Notes: a model not told the origin generated them from the letters alone. A stretch of 64,000 bases of DNA from Mycolicibacterium sp. (GCA_020637165.1 JACJWN010000004.1:1-64000); one strand, 5' to 3'; counted from the stretch's first letter, positions 19,196 through 29,076 are shown. Program-made: numbers and translations.

Positions 19196-19795
19196 TCAGA
19201 TCCGTTGGTCGATGGGTGCCAATACGTCAATCACATCAACCAGAGTGGCATGAACGCTCTCCCGCGGCCCATCGCCGTCCCCGATCAGCGCCGAAACCAC
19301 CGCCCCGTCGACTGCGTAAAGCAGCGCGGTCATCATGTCGGGACGAGCGCGTCGGCCGGACCGGGCCATCGCCTCGCTCACCGCATCCACCCGCTGATCG
19401 TGCAGCCGCTGCTCGACAGCCCGCAGCCCCGGATGCCGCGCGCAAGCGATGTACCGCTCATAGCGGGAGATCAGCTGCTCGCGGGTCGGGTCCGCGGCGA
19501 GCAGGTCGACCAGAACGTCGGCGGCCGCGTCGGCGCCCCTGCGCCGCCTCGGCAGCGCCTTCACCCGGGTCCTCAGGTCCGCGACCTCGGCGACGCCCAG
19601 ATACTCGACGGCGTTCTCGATCAACTCCTCCAACGACGAGAAGTAGTAGGTGGTCGATGCCAGCGGCAGGCCAGCCCGTTCGGCGACCGCACGGTGTCGC
19701 ACCGCATCGAAACCGCCCTCACACAGCAGATCGGCGGCTGCGCAGACCAGCGCAAAGCGACGCCGCTCGCCCTTGGCCGTCACCGCTGCGGTCAT
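19196..19795 (-). CDS. TetR-family transcriptional regulator
   Basis: 199 residues from ATG 19793-19795. N-terminal helix-turn-helix: residues about 10-55, with HRAVAERAGLPLASTTYYFSS as recognition region (YYFSS is typical of TetR). C-terminal ligand domain is unassigned. Divergent from the Tat-exported esterase gene (128 bp between starts) and cotranscribed with the SDR, so both are candidate targets. Corresponds to Rv0775. Confidence 0.87.
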   Translation of the reverse strand: MTAAVTAKGERRRFALVCAAADLLCEGGFDAVRHRAVAERAGLPLASTTYYFSSLEELIENAVEYLGVAEVADLRTRVKALPRRRRGADAAADVLVDLLAADPTREQLISRYERYIACARHPGLRAVEQRLHDQRVDAVSEAMARSGRRARPDMMTALLYAVDGAVVSALIGDGDGPRESVHATLVDVIDVLAPIDQRI

Positions 19796-19922
19796 CCGGC
19801 CATGCTGCCAGCCCCGCCGTGAGCAGCACCGCGCTTTGCCGCAAAGAGGTGCCATTCGACCGCGTGTCGTTCAGCCATCCGGCCGTACCGCCGGGGTATG
19901 GGAGGCATGGCAGGATGGCTGG

Positions 19923-20732
19923 ATGCCGAATCTGAGCCGGCGGGACGTCCTGCGACTGGCTGCCGGTGCGGCCGGGGCCGGCGCTCTCGGAGCGTTGGCC
20001 CGACCGGCCGGTGCGGCCGCCGACCCCACGATGGTGACCGGGAGTTTCGTCTCCGCCGCCCGGGGAGGAGTGCCGACCAATTGGGCCGTCGCCCGCCCCC
20101 CAGGACAGACCGGGCCGCTGCGCCCGGTGATCGCACTACACGGCAAGGGCAGCAGCGCCGCGACGGTGATGGCCGGCGGGGTCGAGCGCGGACTGGCCCA
20201 GGCCGTCGATGCCGGTTTGCCACCGTTCGCGGTGGTTGCTGTCGACGGAGGGGGAAGTTACTGGCACCGGCGTGCCTCCGGCGAGGACGCCGGGGCAATG
20301 GTGCTCGACGAACTGCTCCCCATGCTCAGCGGGCAGGGTCTGGACACCTCGCGGGTGGGCTTCATGGGCTGGTCGATGGGGGGTTACGGGGCGTTGCTGC
20401 TGGGCGGCCGGCTCGGGCCGGGGCGCACCGCTGCGATCTGCGCGGTCAGCCCGGCGCTCTGGCTGTCACCGGGTGCGGCCGCCCCGGGCGCCTTCGACGG
20501 CCCCGACGACTTCGCGGCCAACAGCGTGTTCGGTCTGCCGGCACTGGGGTCGATACCGCTGCGGATCGACTGCGGCTACGGCGATCCCTTCTACGCGGCC
20601 ACCAAGGCCTTCGTGGCCCAGCTGCCCACCCCGCCGGCCGGTGGGTTCTCTCCCGGCGGGCACGACGCCGGCTTCTGGAGCGCTCAGCTTCCGGCCGAGA
20701 TCGCCTGGATCGCGCCGCTGCTGACCGCCTGA
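19923..20732 (+). CDS. Tat-exported esterase, Rv0774c-type
   Basis: 269 residues. The N-terminus has a twin-arginine signal (SRRDVLRLAAG, then Ala-rich hydrophobic stretch, likely cut near residue 32). The mature part is an alpha/beta hydrolase of the esterase D/antigen-85-like type: nucleophile Ser151 in GWSMGG, oxyanion HGKGSS, Asp in CGYGDP, His in GGHDAGFW. Probably acts on lipid esters outside the membrane. The reading frame continues upstream to 19650 but overlaps the divergent TetR gene; the ATG at 19923 sits directly before the Tat motif. Confidence 0.87.
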   Translation: MPNLSRRDVLRLAAGAAGAGALGALARPAGAAADPTMVTGSFVSAARGGVPTNWAVARPPGQTGPLRPVIALHGKGSSAATVMAGGVERGLAQAVDAGLPPFAVVAVDGGGSYWHRRASGEDAGAMVLDELLPMLSGQGLDTSRVGFMGWSMGGYGALLLGGRLGPGRTAAICAVSPALWLSPGAAAPGAFDGPDDFAANSVFGLPALGSIPLRIDCGYGDPFYAATKAFVAQLPTPPAGGFSPGGHDAGFWSAQLPAEIAWIAPLLTA

Positions 20733-20737
20733 GTCGC

Positions 20738-21066
20738 TCAGAGAATCTTCACCCAGTCCAGGGGCGCATCGGTGTAGTCGGCGCCACCGCCGACATCCAC
20801 CTCACGCTCCCGCCAGCCGGCTCGTTTGGTCCCCCGTTGCGGGAACCCGAGCGCGGCGGCGTGGACCTGCGCCACCGCAGACTCCGGTGATCAGCACCGG
20901 CCGGTCCAACCAGCTCGGACGGCCCAACCGCAGCTGGTTGAACAGCACGGCCATCATCCACTCGACGGTGACCGCCAAGCCGGGTTCGGCCCGCCGGGGC
21001 CAGGGACGCACAGAACTCAAGGACCTCGGTACGGCTGGACCGCAAGGCCGCCCCGCGGTCAAGCAC
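20738..21066 (-). pseudogene. Frameshifted gene remnant downstream of purD
   Basis: No intact gene occupies these 330 bp. On the minus strand three protein-like stretches follow in different frames: VLDRGAALRSSRTEVLEFCA just after purD, then VEWMMAVLFNQLRLG...SWLDRPVLITG, then ESAVAQVHAAALGFPQRGTK...REVDVGG...DYTDAPLDWVKIL ending at a TGA (20738-20740). The second join is at GGAGTCTGCGG, where frame 1 reads GVCGG and frame 2 reads ESAV. Looks like one coding sequence broken by at least two frameshifts. I cannot name the family. A sequencing error is an alternative. Confidence 0.45.
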
Positions 21067-21068
21067 GC

Positions 21069-22343
21069 TCAAAGGCGCACCCTTCCCTCCGCCGCGGCCA
21101 GGCCGATGTCGGTGCGGAAGTGACTGCCTGGCAACTGAATCGAGGACATCGTCCGGTAGGCGGCGGCCCTAGCCGCAACCAGGTCCGACCCGGTCCCCAC
21201 GACCGACAGCACCCGGCCACCGGAGGACACCACCGCGCCGTCCTCGCGCCGGGCGGTGCCGGCATGCAGGATCCCCTCGCCCTGCGCGCCGGTGACGATA
21301 TCGCCCACCCGGGGACGGCCGGGATAGTTCTCGGCGGCGAGGACGACGGTGACCGCGTACCCGTCCCGCCACCGCAGCCGACCGAATTCGGCCAGCCTCC
21401 CGGTCGCGGTGGCATGCAGCAGCCGGCCGAGCGGGGAATCCAGTAACGCCAGCACGGCCTGGGTCTCGGGATCGCCGAAGCGGCAATTGAACTCGACCAC
21501 GGCCGGCCCTGAGGCGGTCATCGCCAGTCCGGCGTACAGCAGCCCGGAGAACGGGCAGCCGCGCCGGGCAAGTTCGGCCGCGACCGGTTCGACGACGTCC
21601 CGGGCGATGGTCGCCCGCAACTCCTCGGACAGCCAGGGCAACGGCGTATAGGCACCCATTCCGCCGGTGTTGGGTCCGGTGTCGCCTTCGCCGACCCGCT
21701 TGAAATCCTGGGCGGGCAGCAACGGCACGACCGTGGTTCCGTCGACCAGACAGAACAGTGAGACCTCGGGGCCGTCGAGGAAGGACTCCAACAACACCGG
21801 GTGCCCGGACTCCAGCAGGGTTGCCGCATGTGCGCGGGCGGCCGCCCGGTCGGCGGTGACCACCACGCCCTTGCCCGCGGCCAGGCCGTCGTCCTTGACC
21901 ACCCAGGCCGGCTGCCCCGCCGCGGGGCCGAACCGATCGAGGGCGGAGTCGAGCAACGCGAGGCTCTCGACGGTCTCGCTGACAGCGGTCCGCACGCCCG
22001 CGGTGGCCATCACATCCTTGGCGAAGGCCTTGGAGCCCTCGATCCGCGCGGCGTCGGCCGACGGGCCGAAACAGGCGATACCCGCTGCGCGGACCGCGTC
22101 GGCCACCCCCAGCACCAGCGGCACCTCCGGTCCGATCACCACCAGGTCGGCCCCTACCCGGACGGCCAGCTGGGTCACCTCCTCGGCGGAGGTGACGTCG
22201 ACGTCGTACTGATCGGCGATATCCGCGGTACCCGCGTTACCGGGCGCGATGGCCAGGACGTCGACGTCGGGGTCCTTGCTGAGCCCGATCAGAAGAGCAT
22301 GTTCGCGGGCACCGGAACCGATCACGAGGACGCGCACCGTCAC
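21069..22343 (-). CDS. purD: Phosphoribosylamine-glycine ligase PurD
   Basis: 424 residues, ATP-grasp enzyme making GAR from phosphoribosylamine, glycine and ATP. Opens [20 protein letters not shown] (the GSGgREHA signature), with ATP-grasp elements [15 protein letters not shown] and the late [17 protein letters not shown] start. The 3' side carries the gene remnant. Confidence 0.97.
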   Translation of the reverse strand: MTVRVLVIGSGAREHALLIGLSKDPDVDVLAIAPGNAGTADIADQYDVDVTSAEEVTQLAVRVGADLVVIGPEVPLVLGVADAVRAAGIACFGPSADAARIEGSKAFAKDVMATAGVRTAVSETVESLALLDSALDRFGPAAGQPAWVVKDDGLAAGKGVVVTADRAAARAHAATLLESGHPVLLESFLDGPEVSLFCLVDGTTVVPLLPAQDFKRVGEGDTGPNTGGMGAYTPLPWLSEELRATIARDVVEPVAAELARRGCPFSGLLYAGLAMTASGPAVVEFNCRFGDPETQAVLALLDSPLGRLLHATATGRLAEFGRLRWRDGYAVTVVLAAENYPGRPRVGDIVTGAQGEGILHAGTARREDGAVVSSGGRVLSVVGTGSDLVAARAAAYRTMSSIQLPGSHFRTDIGLAAAEGRVRL

Positions 22344-22368
22344 ACCCTATCCACGGGGCAGGCACCGC

Positions 22369-22374
22369 TAACAT
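22369..22374 (+). promoter_or_regulatory. -10 of leaderless membrane-protein gene
   Basis: TAACAT followed by 7 nt and the ATG at 22382; no ribosome site is present. Fits the mycobacterial leaderless promoter pattern. Confidence 0.6.
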
Positions 22375-22381
22375 CCCGTCC

Positions 22382-22774
22382 ATGGGCTACCCCGTCCCCC
22401 CGCAGTATCCATACCCGCCGCCCTACCCTTATCCCTATCAGCCACCGCGGCGCAATGCCCTCGACGTGACGATCTCGATCCTCGTCATGGTGCTGATTGT
22501 GCTGCTGGGCGCGGCGGCGGCGTTGATGGGATTGTTCTCCTTTGCCTTCCTAGACCACTGCCCTCCCGCGAGTTGCAGCGCCGCCGGTGCGGTTACCGCG
22601 GTGATGGGCGCCCTCGGCATCGCCGCAATGGTGGGACTGACCGGGATCGTTTTGACGATCGTCGCCCTCGGCCGGAGACGGACCGCGTGGCCGTATGCCG
22701 TCGGGACGCTCGCGCTGTGTCTGGTCGTGCTGCTCGGCGGTGCGCTGGCGTACGGATCAGCCGTCGGCAGTTGA
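22382..22774 (+). CDS. Small membrane protein with Pro/Tyr-rich N-terminus
   Basis: 130 residues. Residues 1-23 are a cytosolic-type Pro/Tyr repeat tract (PYPPPYPYPYQPP), followed by three hydrophobic segments (about 29-54, 66-93, 102-126). The CPPASC dicysteine motif between segments 1 and 2 would face outside. This layout resembles small actinobacterial DUF4190-like proteins, but I do not assign it. Divergent from purD (38 bp) and overlapping the convergent CMD gene by 18 bp. Confidence 0.72.
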   Translation: MGYPVPPQYPYPPPYPYPYQPPRRNALDVTISILVMVLIVLLGAAAALMGLFSFAFLDHCPPASCSAAGAVTAVMGALGIAAMVGLTGIVLTIVALGRRRTAWPYAVGTLALCLVVLLGGALAYGSAVGS

Positions 22775-23134
22775 GCACTTCGCACGCTGGGCGATCACCT
22801 TTTCGACGACATTGTTGAACGTCGACCCGAGCGGAAAACCCACGTAGTGGGTGATGAAGACCGCCATCTTCCGCAGTTCATCGGCGGTCATCTCCTGGTT
22901 CTGCAGCGCTGCGTTGACCTGTATCTCGGCTAGGCCCGGCAACCCGAAGGCGGTCACCACCGACAGGGTGATCAGTCGCTTGTCCCGCATTGACAACCCC
23001 GGCCTGCTCCAGATGTCGGCGAAGAGGTGGTCGACGGTGAGCGCGAAGTATTCACCGGGCTGATCCGCCATCTGCCAGCCGTACACCTCGTTCATCTTGT
23101 CCAGGCCCTTGCGGCGCACGTCGTCGGCGTCCAT
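22757..23134 (-). CDS. Carboxymuconolactone decarboxylase-family protein
   Basis: 125 residues, all-helical CMD/AhpD-like fold. Similar in length and in the RDKRLITLSVVTAFGLPGLAE segment to gamma-carboxymuconolactone decarboxylase, but without the AhpD CxxC pair; the only Cys is close to the C-terminus. Role unknown. Last gene of aldA, SDR, dehydrogenase, CMD on the minus strand, 3 bp after the dehydrogenase. Matches Rv0771. Confidence 0.82.
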   Translation of the reverse strand: MDADDVRRKGLDKMNEVYGWQMADQPGEYFALTVDHLFADIWSRPGLSMRDKRLITLSVVTAFGLPGLAEIQVNAALQNQEMTADELRKMAVFITHYVGFPLGSTFNNVVEKVIAQRAKCSTADG

Positions 23135-23137
23135 CGC

Positions 23138-23989
23138 TCACTCCTCGTCCCGGTGCGGCACACCGAGTCCGGCGGCCAGGCTGCCCAACGCCGCCCTGGC
23201 CAGCGGAAGGTCCTCCGGGCCGAGGCCGACCGACTCCCCCAGCGCCAGCGCCAAATTCAGGTCCTTTTCCCCCAAATCGCGGGTATGGGCGAAGCTGTCG
23301 TACAGCCAGTGCCCTGGCTCCAGCTCATGCATGGTGTCCCGGATCATGACCGCGCCGGGGCCGTTGGTCAGCGCGTCGGTGTGGCGCACCACCCGTCCGA
23401 GCGCCTGCAGGTCCACCCCGGAGGCCTCGGCGAGCCGCATGGACTCGCACGCGGCGGCGAATGCGGTGAAGGTGAGCATGTTGCGTGCCAGCTTCATCCT
23501 CGTCCCGGCGCCCGGATCCCCGGCGTGGATGACCAGCGAGGCCCAGTTGCCGAACACCGGTTCAACCCGCCCGAACACCTCGTGGGATGCACCGACCATA
23601 GTGGCGAGCTCACCTTGCTCCGCGGCGGCGGCACCGCCACTGACCGGTGCGTCGATGACGTGGATCCGGTCCCCGGAATACCGGGCCGCCAGTTCGGCGG
23701 CGGTGGTGTCGCCGATCGTCGAGTGAATGGCGATGACGGTGCCCGGCCCGGCGTGGCGGGCCAGTTCGGCCACCACCGCACGCACCTGCGAATCGTCGAG
23801 AACCGCCACGCCGATGACATCGGCGGCCGCGACATCCCCGACGCAACCCGCCACGGTGGCACCGACGGCGGCCAGCGGCTCGGTCACCTCCTCTCGCAGG
23901 TCGTGGACCACCAGCCCGCCCGGCCAGGCGGCCAGCCGCATCGCCATCGGGGCGCCCATGCTGCCCAACCCGATGAAGCCGAGTCTCAT
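23138..23989 (-). CDS. 3-hydroxyisobutyrate dehydrogenase-like NAD(P)-dependent oxidoreductase
   Basis: 283 residues. Rossmann start MRLGFIGLGSMGAPMAMRLA, then the beta-hydroxyacid dehydrogenase layout with DAPVSGGAAAAEQG and the catalytic-lysine-region equivalent KLARNML. I chose the ATG 23987-23989, with GGGAG six bases away; the ATG two codons upstream is too close to the ribosome site. Substrate unknown; the neighbours (aldehyde dehydrogenase, SDR) suggest stepwise oxidation of a small alcohol or acid. Matches Rv0770. Confidence 0.88.
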   Translation of the reverse strand: MRLGFIGLGSMGAPMAMRLAAWPGGLVVHDLREEVTEPLAAVGATVAGCVGDVAAADVIGVAVLDDSQVRAVVAELARHAGPGTVIAIHSTIGDTTAAELAARYSGDRIHVIDAPVSGGAAAAEQGELATMVGASHEVFGRVEPVFGNWASLVIHAGDPGAGTRMKLARNMLTFTAFAAACESMRLAEASGVDLQALGRVVRHTDALTNGPGAVMIRDTMHELEPGHWLYDSFAHTRDLGEKDLNLALALGESVGLGPEDLPLARAALGSLAAGLGVPHRDEE

Positions 23990-24045
23990 TTGCATCTCCC
24001 TCTGCGTGCGCCCGGTACGGGGCGGTCTGCCGGTACGCCCGGTGG

Positions 24046-24795
24046 CTACCGGATGATCTGGCCCCCGTCGACGTTGAAAACCTGTCCGGTGATCCACCGT
24101 GCCTGATCGGACAGCAGAAACAGACACATTCCGACCACATCCTCCGGCTGCCCGAGGCGGCTCAGCGGTATTCGCGACACGATGTCGGCGAGGATCTGCG
24201 GCGGAGTGGTAGTGCGGTTGGCCGCGGTGTCGATCGGGCCGGGTGCGATGGCGTTGATGCGGATGTTCTGCCAGCCGAGTTCCCGCGACAGCTGTTGGGT
24301 CAGTGCGTTCATCCCGGCCTTGGCCAGCCCGTAGTAGTTCGAGTAGAGCCAGGCGGCCGTCGAGGATTGGTTGACGATCGCCCCGCCGCCGCGTTCGGCC
24401 ATCGTGCGGTAGACCGCGCGGGTACAGATCAAGGCGCCGTCGAGGTTCACCCGCATGAACCTCTGGTAGTACTCCCAGTCGACGGTGAGCAGCATGTCCA
24501 GCTTCATTCCGCCGAAGATTGCGGCGTTGTTCACCAGATAGTCGATACCACCGAACTCCGCCGAGGCACGCTCGGCCATCGCCCGGGCGGAGGCGGGATC
24601 GGAGACATCCACCGGGACGGCGATCGCCGTCCCGCCCTCGGCGGCGATCCCACTCGCCACGGCGTCGGCACCCGCGGTGTTGATATCGGCCACCACCACC
24701 GCAGCGCCCTGCCGCGCCAGCGCCTCGGCATAGGCTTGGCCGATGCCACCGCCGGCACCGGTGACGATGGCCACGGTGTCGTCGAACTGTCCCAT
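24046..24795 (-). CDS. SDR-family oxidoreductase, Rv0769-type
   Basis: 249 residues from the ATG 24793-24795 (GGGAG five bases upstream). TGAGGGIG cofactor motif, NNAA, catalytic Ser in NQSST and Tyr-x3-Lys in YYGLAKAG; C-terminal GQVFNVDGG. NAD(P)-dependent dehydrogenase of unknown substrate. Between aldA (44 bp upstream) and the HIBADH-like gene (56 bp downstream) on one strand. Confidence 0.87.
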   Translation of the reverse strand: MGQFDDTVAIVTGAGGGIGQAYAEALARQGAAVVVADINTAGADAVASGIAAEGGTAIAVPVDVSDPASARAMAERASAEFGGIDYLVNNAAIFGGMKLDMLLTVDWEYYQRFMRVNLDGALICTRAVYRTMAERGGGAIVNQSSTAAWLYSNYYGLAKAGMNALTQQLSRELGWQNIRINAIAPGPIDTAANRTTTPPQILADIVSRIPLSRLGQPEDVVGMCLFLLSDQARWITGQVFNVDGGQIIR

Positions 24796-24839
24796 GAAGT
24801 CTCCCTCTCCACCGCGCCCCCGGTCGAAGTCGTACCCCG

Positions 24840-26306
24840 TTAGAGCGCCGTCGCGATGGATTTCAGTTCGAGGTATTCCTCGAACCCCGCCACACCCATC
24901 TCCCGGCCCACACCGGACTGCTTGTAACCGCCGAAGGGAACATCCGCGGAGTACCACACCCCGCCGTTGACGTTGACCGTGCCGACCCGCAGCCGCTCAG
25001 CCACCGCCCGAGCCCGCTGCGGGTCCGTACCGAAGACCGTGCCGGACAATCCGTAGGGCGAGTCATTGGCGATCCGGACCGCGTCGTGGTCGCCGTCGTG
25101 GGCGATCACCGTCAGCACCGGGCCGAAGATCTCCTCGCGCGCCACCCGGGCGTCGTTGGTCAGTCCCGCGACGACGGTCGGCTCGATGAAGAAGCCGCGG
25201 TCCCGGTCGGCGGGACGACCGCCGCCGCAGGCGAAACTTCCCCCCTCGGCGAGTGCCAGGTCCAGGTAGGACTCCACACGGTCGCGCTGGCGCGCGGAAA
25301 TGAGCGGCCCACAGACCGTGGCGGGGTTCCTCGGATCGCCCGGCCTGATACCGAGCATGGTGGCCGCGGCGGCGGCGACGGCTTCGTCATAGTGCGCCCT
25401 CGGCACCAGCAGCCGGGTGGTGATCGCGCAGCCCTGCCCGGCGTGCACCGAGGCGGTGAACGCCGCCACCGCACAGGCTGCCGGTATGTCCGCGTCGTCG
25501 AGGACCAGGAACGCCGACTTGCCGCCCAGTTCCAGGAAGACCTTCTTCACGGTGGGCGCGCCGGCGGCCATCACCGCCCGGCCGGTGGCCGTCGAACCGG
25601 TGAACGAGACCATGTCCACCCGTGGGTCACTGCTCAGCATCTCCCCGAGCGCGTGGTCATCGGAGGTGACGATGTTGAGCACACCCGGCGGGATGTCGGT
25701 GTAGCCGGCCACGAGTTCACCCAGAATTGCCGCGCACCAGGGCGTGTCGGGAGCGGGCTTGAGAACGACGGTGTTGCCGGCCGCCAGGGCGGGGCCGATC
25801 TTGGCGAGGTTGATCTGATGCGGGAAGTTCCACGGGGTGATGGCCCCCACCACGCCGATCGCCTCGCGCACCAGGGTGCGGCCGGTCTCGATGCCCATCG
25901 GCGCGGCGCGGCCGAGGTCGGTGCGCCACGGGTAGTGCTCGGCGGTCTCGGCGGGAAAGCCCAAATCCTCCACCGGGCCCTCGAGTTGCGCGGCGGCGGT
26001 GAGCAGGCGCGGCGCCCCGGCCTCGGACATGGTCATCTCGCGCAGGTCCTCGATATGGTCCCGCATGGCTTGGCGCAACTGTCGGATACAGCGCACCCGA
26101 AGTTCGGTATCGGTCGACCACTCGGTGGCGTCGAACGCACGTCGGGCCGCATCGATGGCGCGGTCCATATCGCCGCGGTCGGCGTTGGCCGCCGTGCCGA
26201 GCACCTCCTCGGTGGCGGGGTCGACCGTCGGGAAGCTGCCGGCCGACCCGGGCACCAACTCCCCACCGATGAACAGATCACTGCTGCGTTCGGCCGCTAT
26301 CGCCAT
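24840..26306 (-). CDS. aldA: Aldehyde dehydrogenase AldA
   Basis: 488 residues from ATG 26304-26306 (GGGAG five bases upstream). NAD-dependent oxidation of an aldehyde to the acid. Catalytic Glu in FLELGGKSAF, catalytic Cys in AGQGCAITTR, cofactor region TGSTATGRAV, and NFPHQIN near the Asn oxyanion site. Very close in recollected sequence to Rv0768. Physiological substrate not known. Heads a four-gene minus-strand unit, divergent from the TetR/P450 unit, so the adjacent TetR is its likely regulator. Confidence 0.93.
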   Translation of the reverse strand: MAIAAERSSDLFIGGELVPGSAGSFPTVDPATEEVLGTAANADRGDMDRAIDAARRAFDATEWSTDTELRVRCIRQLRQAMRDHIEDLREMTMSEAGAPRLLTAAAQLEGPVEDLGFPAETAEHYPWRTDLGRAAPMGIETGRTLVREAIGVVGAITPWNFPHQINLAKIGPALAAGNTVVLKPAPDTPWCAAILGELVAGYTDIPPGVLNIVTSDDHALGEMLSSDPRVDMVSFTGSTATGRAVMAAGAPTVKKVFLELGGKSAFLVLDDADIPAACAVAAFTASVHAGQGCAITTRLLVPRAHYDEAVAAAAATMLGIRPGDPRNPATVCGPLISARQRDRVESYLDLALAEGGSFACGGGRPADRDRGFFIEPTVVAGLTNDARVAREEIFGPVLTVIAHDGDHDAVRIANDSPYGLSGTVFGTDPQRARAVAERLRVGTVNVNGGVWYSADVPFGGYKQSGVGREMGVAGFEEYLELKSIATAL

Positions 26307-26460
26307 CCGCGCTCCCGCCTGAACGACCATGGACACCTGTCCGGAATCGACTCGTCGAACCCTATCCTCGAGATAGCCGCAGGGCAACAGTGTCAACCCG
26401 GTTCGAGACCGATGACGTGGGGGTTCAGTTTCGGCCTTGCGCCATCTCGAAGGCCGCCGC

Positions 26461-26466
26461 TACGGT
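26461..26466 (+). promoter_or_regulatory. -10 of leaderless TetR/P450 operon
   Basis: TACGGT, 6 nt, then GTG at 26473; no ribosome site. The 166-bp gap to aldA has a minus-strand TTGACA (26390-26395 region) that could belong to the aldA promoter. I see no convincing long TetR palindrome. Confidence 0.6.
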
Positions 26467-26472
26467 GGACAG

Positions 26473-27063
26473 GTGTCCAGCGATGTTCTGGCGACGGCCG
26501 TTCACGACGGGGCCGACTCCCGTCGGCCGCGGCAGGAGGAGACCGTCCGCAAACTTCTCGACGCGGCGCTGGAGACCCTGCGCACTTCCTCCTACGCGGG
26601 TCTGACGGTGCGCGCCGTAGCGGCGCGAGCCCGGGTCGCCCCGGCGACCGCGTACACCTATTTCTCGTCGAAGAACCACCTGGTCGCCGAGGTTTACCTC
26701 GATCTGATGCGCAGGGTGCCGTATTTCACCGATGTCAACGACGCCCGCCTCGAGCGGGTTGAGCAGGCACTGCGCAGCCTGGCTCTGGTGGTCGCGGACG
26801 ACCCGGAGGTGGCGGCGGCATGCACCACCGCGCTGCTGAGCAACGAGGCCGGGGTCGGATCGGTTCGCGAACGCATCGGCGCCGAGATCCACAAACGCAT
26901 CAAGTCCGCGTTCGGGCCCGGCGCCGACGCCCGCGCGGTGGCGGCGTGTGAGATGAGCTATTTCGGAGCGCTGGTACAGGCGGGCAGCGGGGCGTTCAGC
27001 TACCGGCAGATCGCCGACCGTCTCGGCTACGTGGCGGGCCTGATCCTGGGCGAGGACCGGTGA
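26473..27063 (+). CDS. TetR-family transcriptional regulator, Rv0767c-type
   Basis: 196 residues from GTG 26473. Helix-turn-helix at about 20-65 with VRAVAARARVAPATAYTYFSS (YTYFSSK is the usual end of the recognition helix region). The stop overlaps the P450 start as GTGA. By position it should control the aldA unit and the cyp123-cyp51 unit. An in-frame ATG at 26437 is upstream of the promoter element and unlikely. Confidence 0.88.
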   Translation: MSSDVLATAVHDGADSRRPRQEETVRKLLDAALETLRTSSYAGLTVRAVAARARVAPATAYTYFSSKNHLVAEVYLDLMRRVPYFTDVNDARLERVEQALRSLALVVADDPEVAAACTTALLSNEAGVGSVRERIGAEIHKRIKSAFGPGADARAVAACEMSYFGALVQAGSGAFSYRQIADRLGYVAGLILGEDR

Positions 27064-28262
27064 GCGCCGAGACCGTCGAGTTGGTGCTCGACCCCTACGA
27101 CTACGACTTCCACGAGAACCCCTATCCCTACTACCGGCGGTTGCGCGACGAGGCCCCGCTGTACCGGAACGCGGAATTGAATTTCTGGGCACTCACCCGA
27201 CATGCAGATGTGCACCGGGGTTTTCGCAACAGCACCGGGTTGTCCAACCGGCTCGGTGTGTCGCTGGACCCGATCTCCCGCAACCCCGAGGCCTACCGGA
27301 CGATGTCGTTCCTGGCGATGGACGACCCGGGACATCAACGGCTACGCACCCTGGTGTCCAGGGGTTTCACGCCTCGCCGGATCCGCGAACTCGAACCCCG
27401 GGTGCGCGAGCTCACCACCGGACATCTCGACACCGCGCTGGAGTCGGAATCCTTCGACTACATCACCGATTTCGCCGCCAAGCTGCCGATGGACGTGATC
27501 TCCGAACTCATCGGGGTGCCAGAACAGGATCGCCAGCCACTGCGCGCGCTGGCCGACACCGTGGTGCACCGGGAGGACGGGGTCGCCGACGTCCCCCACT
27601 CGGCCCTGGCCGCCGCCGTGGAACTGTTGACGTACTACGCCGACATGGTCGCCCAGCGACGCAGGAAGCCGACCGAGGACCTCACTTCCGCGCTACTGGA
27701 CGCGGAGATCGACGGCGATCGCCTTCGCGACGACGAGATCATGGCGTTTTTGTTCCTCATGGTCGTCGCCGGCAACGAGACCACCACGAAACTCCTGGGC
27801 AACGCCGTCTACTGGGCGGCGAGGAATCCCGGTCAGCTCGACAGTGTCCTGGCCGACCATTCCCGGATTCCGCTGTGGGTCGAGGAGACCCTGCGCTATG
27901 ACACCTCGAGTCAGATCCTGGCCCGGGTGGTCGTCGGCGAGGTCGAGTTCCACGGCACCACCCTGCGGGACGGCGAGACCCTGCTGCTGGTGCCCGGTTC
28001 GGCCCACCGCGACGAGCGGGTCTTCGACTCCCCCGACGAGTACCGGATCGGCCGCGACATCGGTTCCCGGCTGCTGAGTTTCGGCAGTGGCGCGCATTTC
28101 TGTCTCGGCGCCCATCTGGCCCGTATGGAAGCCCGCGTTGCGTTGAGCGAACTATTCGCGCGGATAAGCGGGTACCAGGTCGACGAAGCCGGCGCGGTGC
28201 GCGTGCACTCCAGCAGCGTCCGCGGTTTCGCCTCGCTGCCGATCACCGTGGCGATGCGCTGA
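27060..28262 (+). CDS. Cytochrome P450, CYP123-like
   Basis: 400 residues. Oxygen-binding I-helix VVAGNETTTK, ExxR motif in ETLRYD, heme-binding loop FGSGAHFCLG with Cys348 as thiolate ligand. Soluble bacterial class I P450 using ferredoxin and reductase. Located exactly where cyp123 (Rv0766c) lies, upstream of an SDR and cyp51; substrate unknown. GTG start, overlaps the TetR stop. Confidence 0.9.
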   Translation: MSAETVELVLDPYDYDFHENPYPYYRRLRDEAPLYRNAELNFWALTRHADVHRGFRNSTGLSNRLGVSLDPISRNPEAYRTMSFLAMDDPGHQRLRTLVSRGFTPRRIRELEPRVRELTTGHLDTALESESFDYITDFAAKLPMDVISELIGVPEQDRQPLRALADTVVHREDGVADVPHSALAAAVELLTYYADMVAQRRRKPTEDLTSALLDAEIDGDRLRDDEIMAFLFLMVVAGNETTTKLLGNAVYWAARNPGQLDSVLADHSRIPLWVEETLRYDTSSQILARVVVGEVEFHGTTLRDGETLLLVPGSAHRDERVFDSPDEYRIGRDIGSRLLSFGSGAHFCLGAHLARMEARVALSELFARISGYQVDEAGAVRVHSSSVRGFASLPITVAMR

Positions 28263-29076
28263 TGCCACGCTTCGAACCACATCCGGCTCGCCGGCCCGCC
28301 GTCGTCGCCGGAGCGTCATCGGGTATCGGCGCAGCCACCGCCACCGAACTCGCCGCGCGGGGTTTCCCGGTGGCCCTGGGCGCCCGCAGGGTGGACAGGT
28401 GCGAGGAACTCGCCGCCAGAATCCGCGCCGGCGGCGGCGAGGCGGTGGCCTTGCCGCTGGACGTGACCGACCCGGACTCGGTGAGAACCTTCATCGACCG
28501 CGCCGGCGCCGAACTCGGCGATATCGAGGTGCTCGTCGCCGGCGCCGGCGACACCTTTTTCGGTCGGCTCCACGAGACCGGGACCGAGGACTTCGAGGCC
28601 CAACTCCAGATCCATCTGATCGGGGCCAACCGGCTGGCCACCGCGGTCCTTCCCGGAATGGTGGGCCGGCGGCGCGGCGATGTGGTCTTCATCGGCTCCG
28701 ACGTCGCCCTGCGCCAGCGCCCGCACATGGGCGGCTACGGCGCCGCGAAAGCCGGACTGCTGGCGATGGTGACCAACCTGCAGATGGAACTCGAGGGCAC
28801 CGGAGTGCGCGCCGCGATCGTGCACCCCGGGCCGACCCAGACCGGGATGGGCTGGAGCCTGCCGCCGGAGACCATCGCCCCGGCCCTGGAGGATTGGGCG
28901 AAGTGGGGACAAGCCCGCCACTCCTACTTCCTGCGAGCAGCCGACCTGGCCCGGGCCGTCGCGTTCGTCGTGCAGAGCCCGCGCGGGGGGTTTGTCGTCT
29001 CGATGGAGATCCAGCCCGAGGCACCGCTGTCCGACGCGCCCGGCCAGCACCGGGGACCGAAGCATCCGGAGGGGCC

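Noticed and set aside
25086-26762. 558-codon plus-strand frame antisense to aldA
   Set aside because: Antisense shadow; it runs across the aldA coding sequence, the promoter gap and the TetR gene in a wrong frame.
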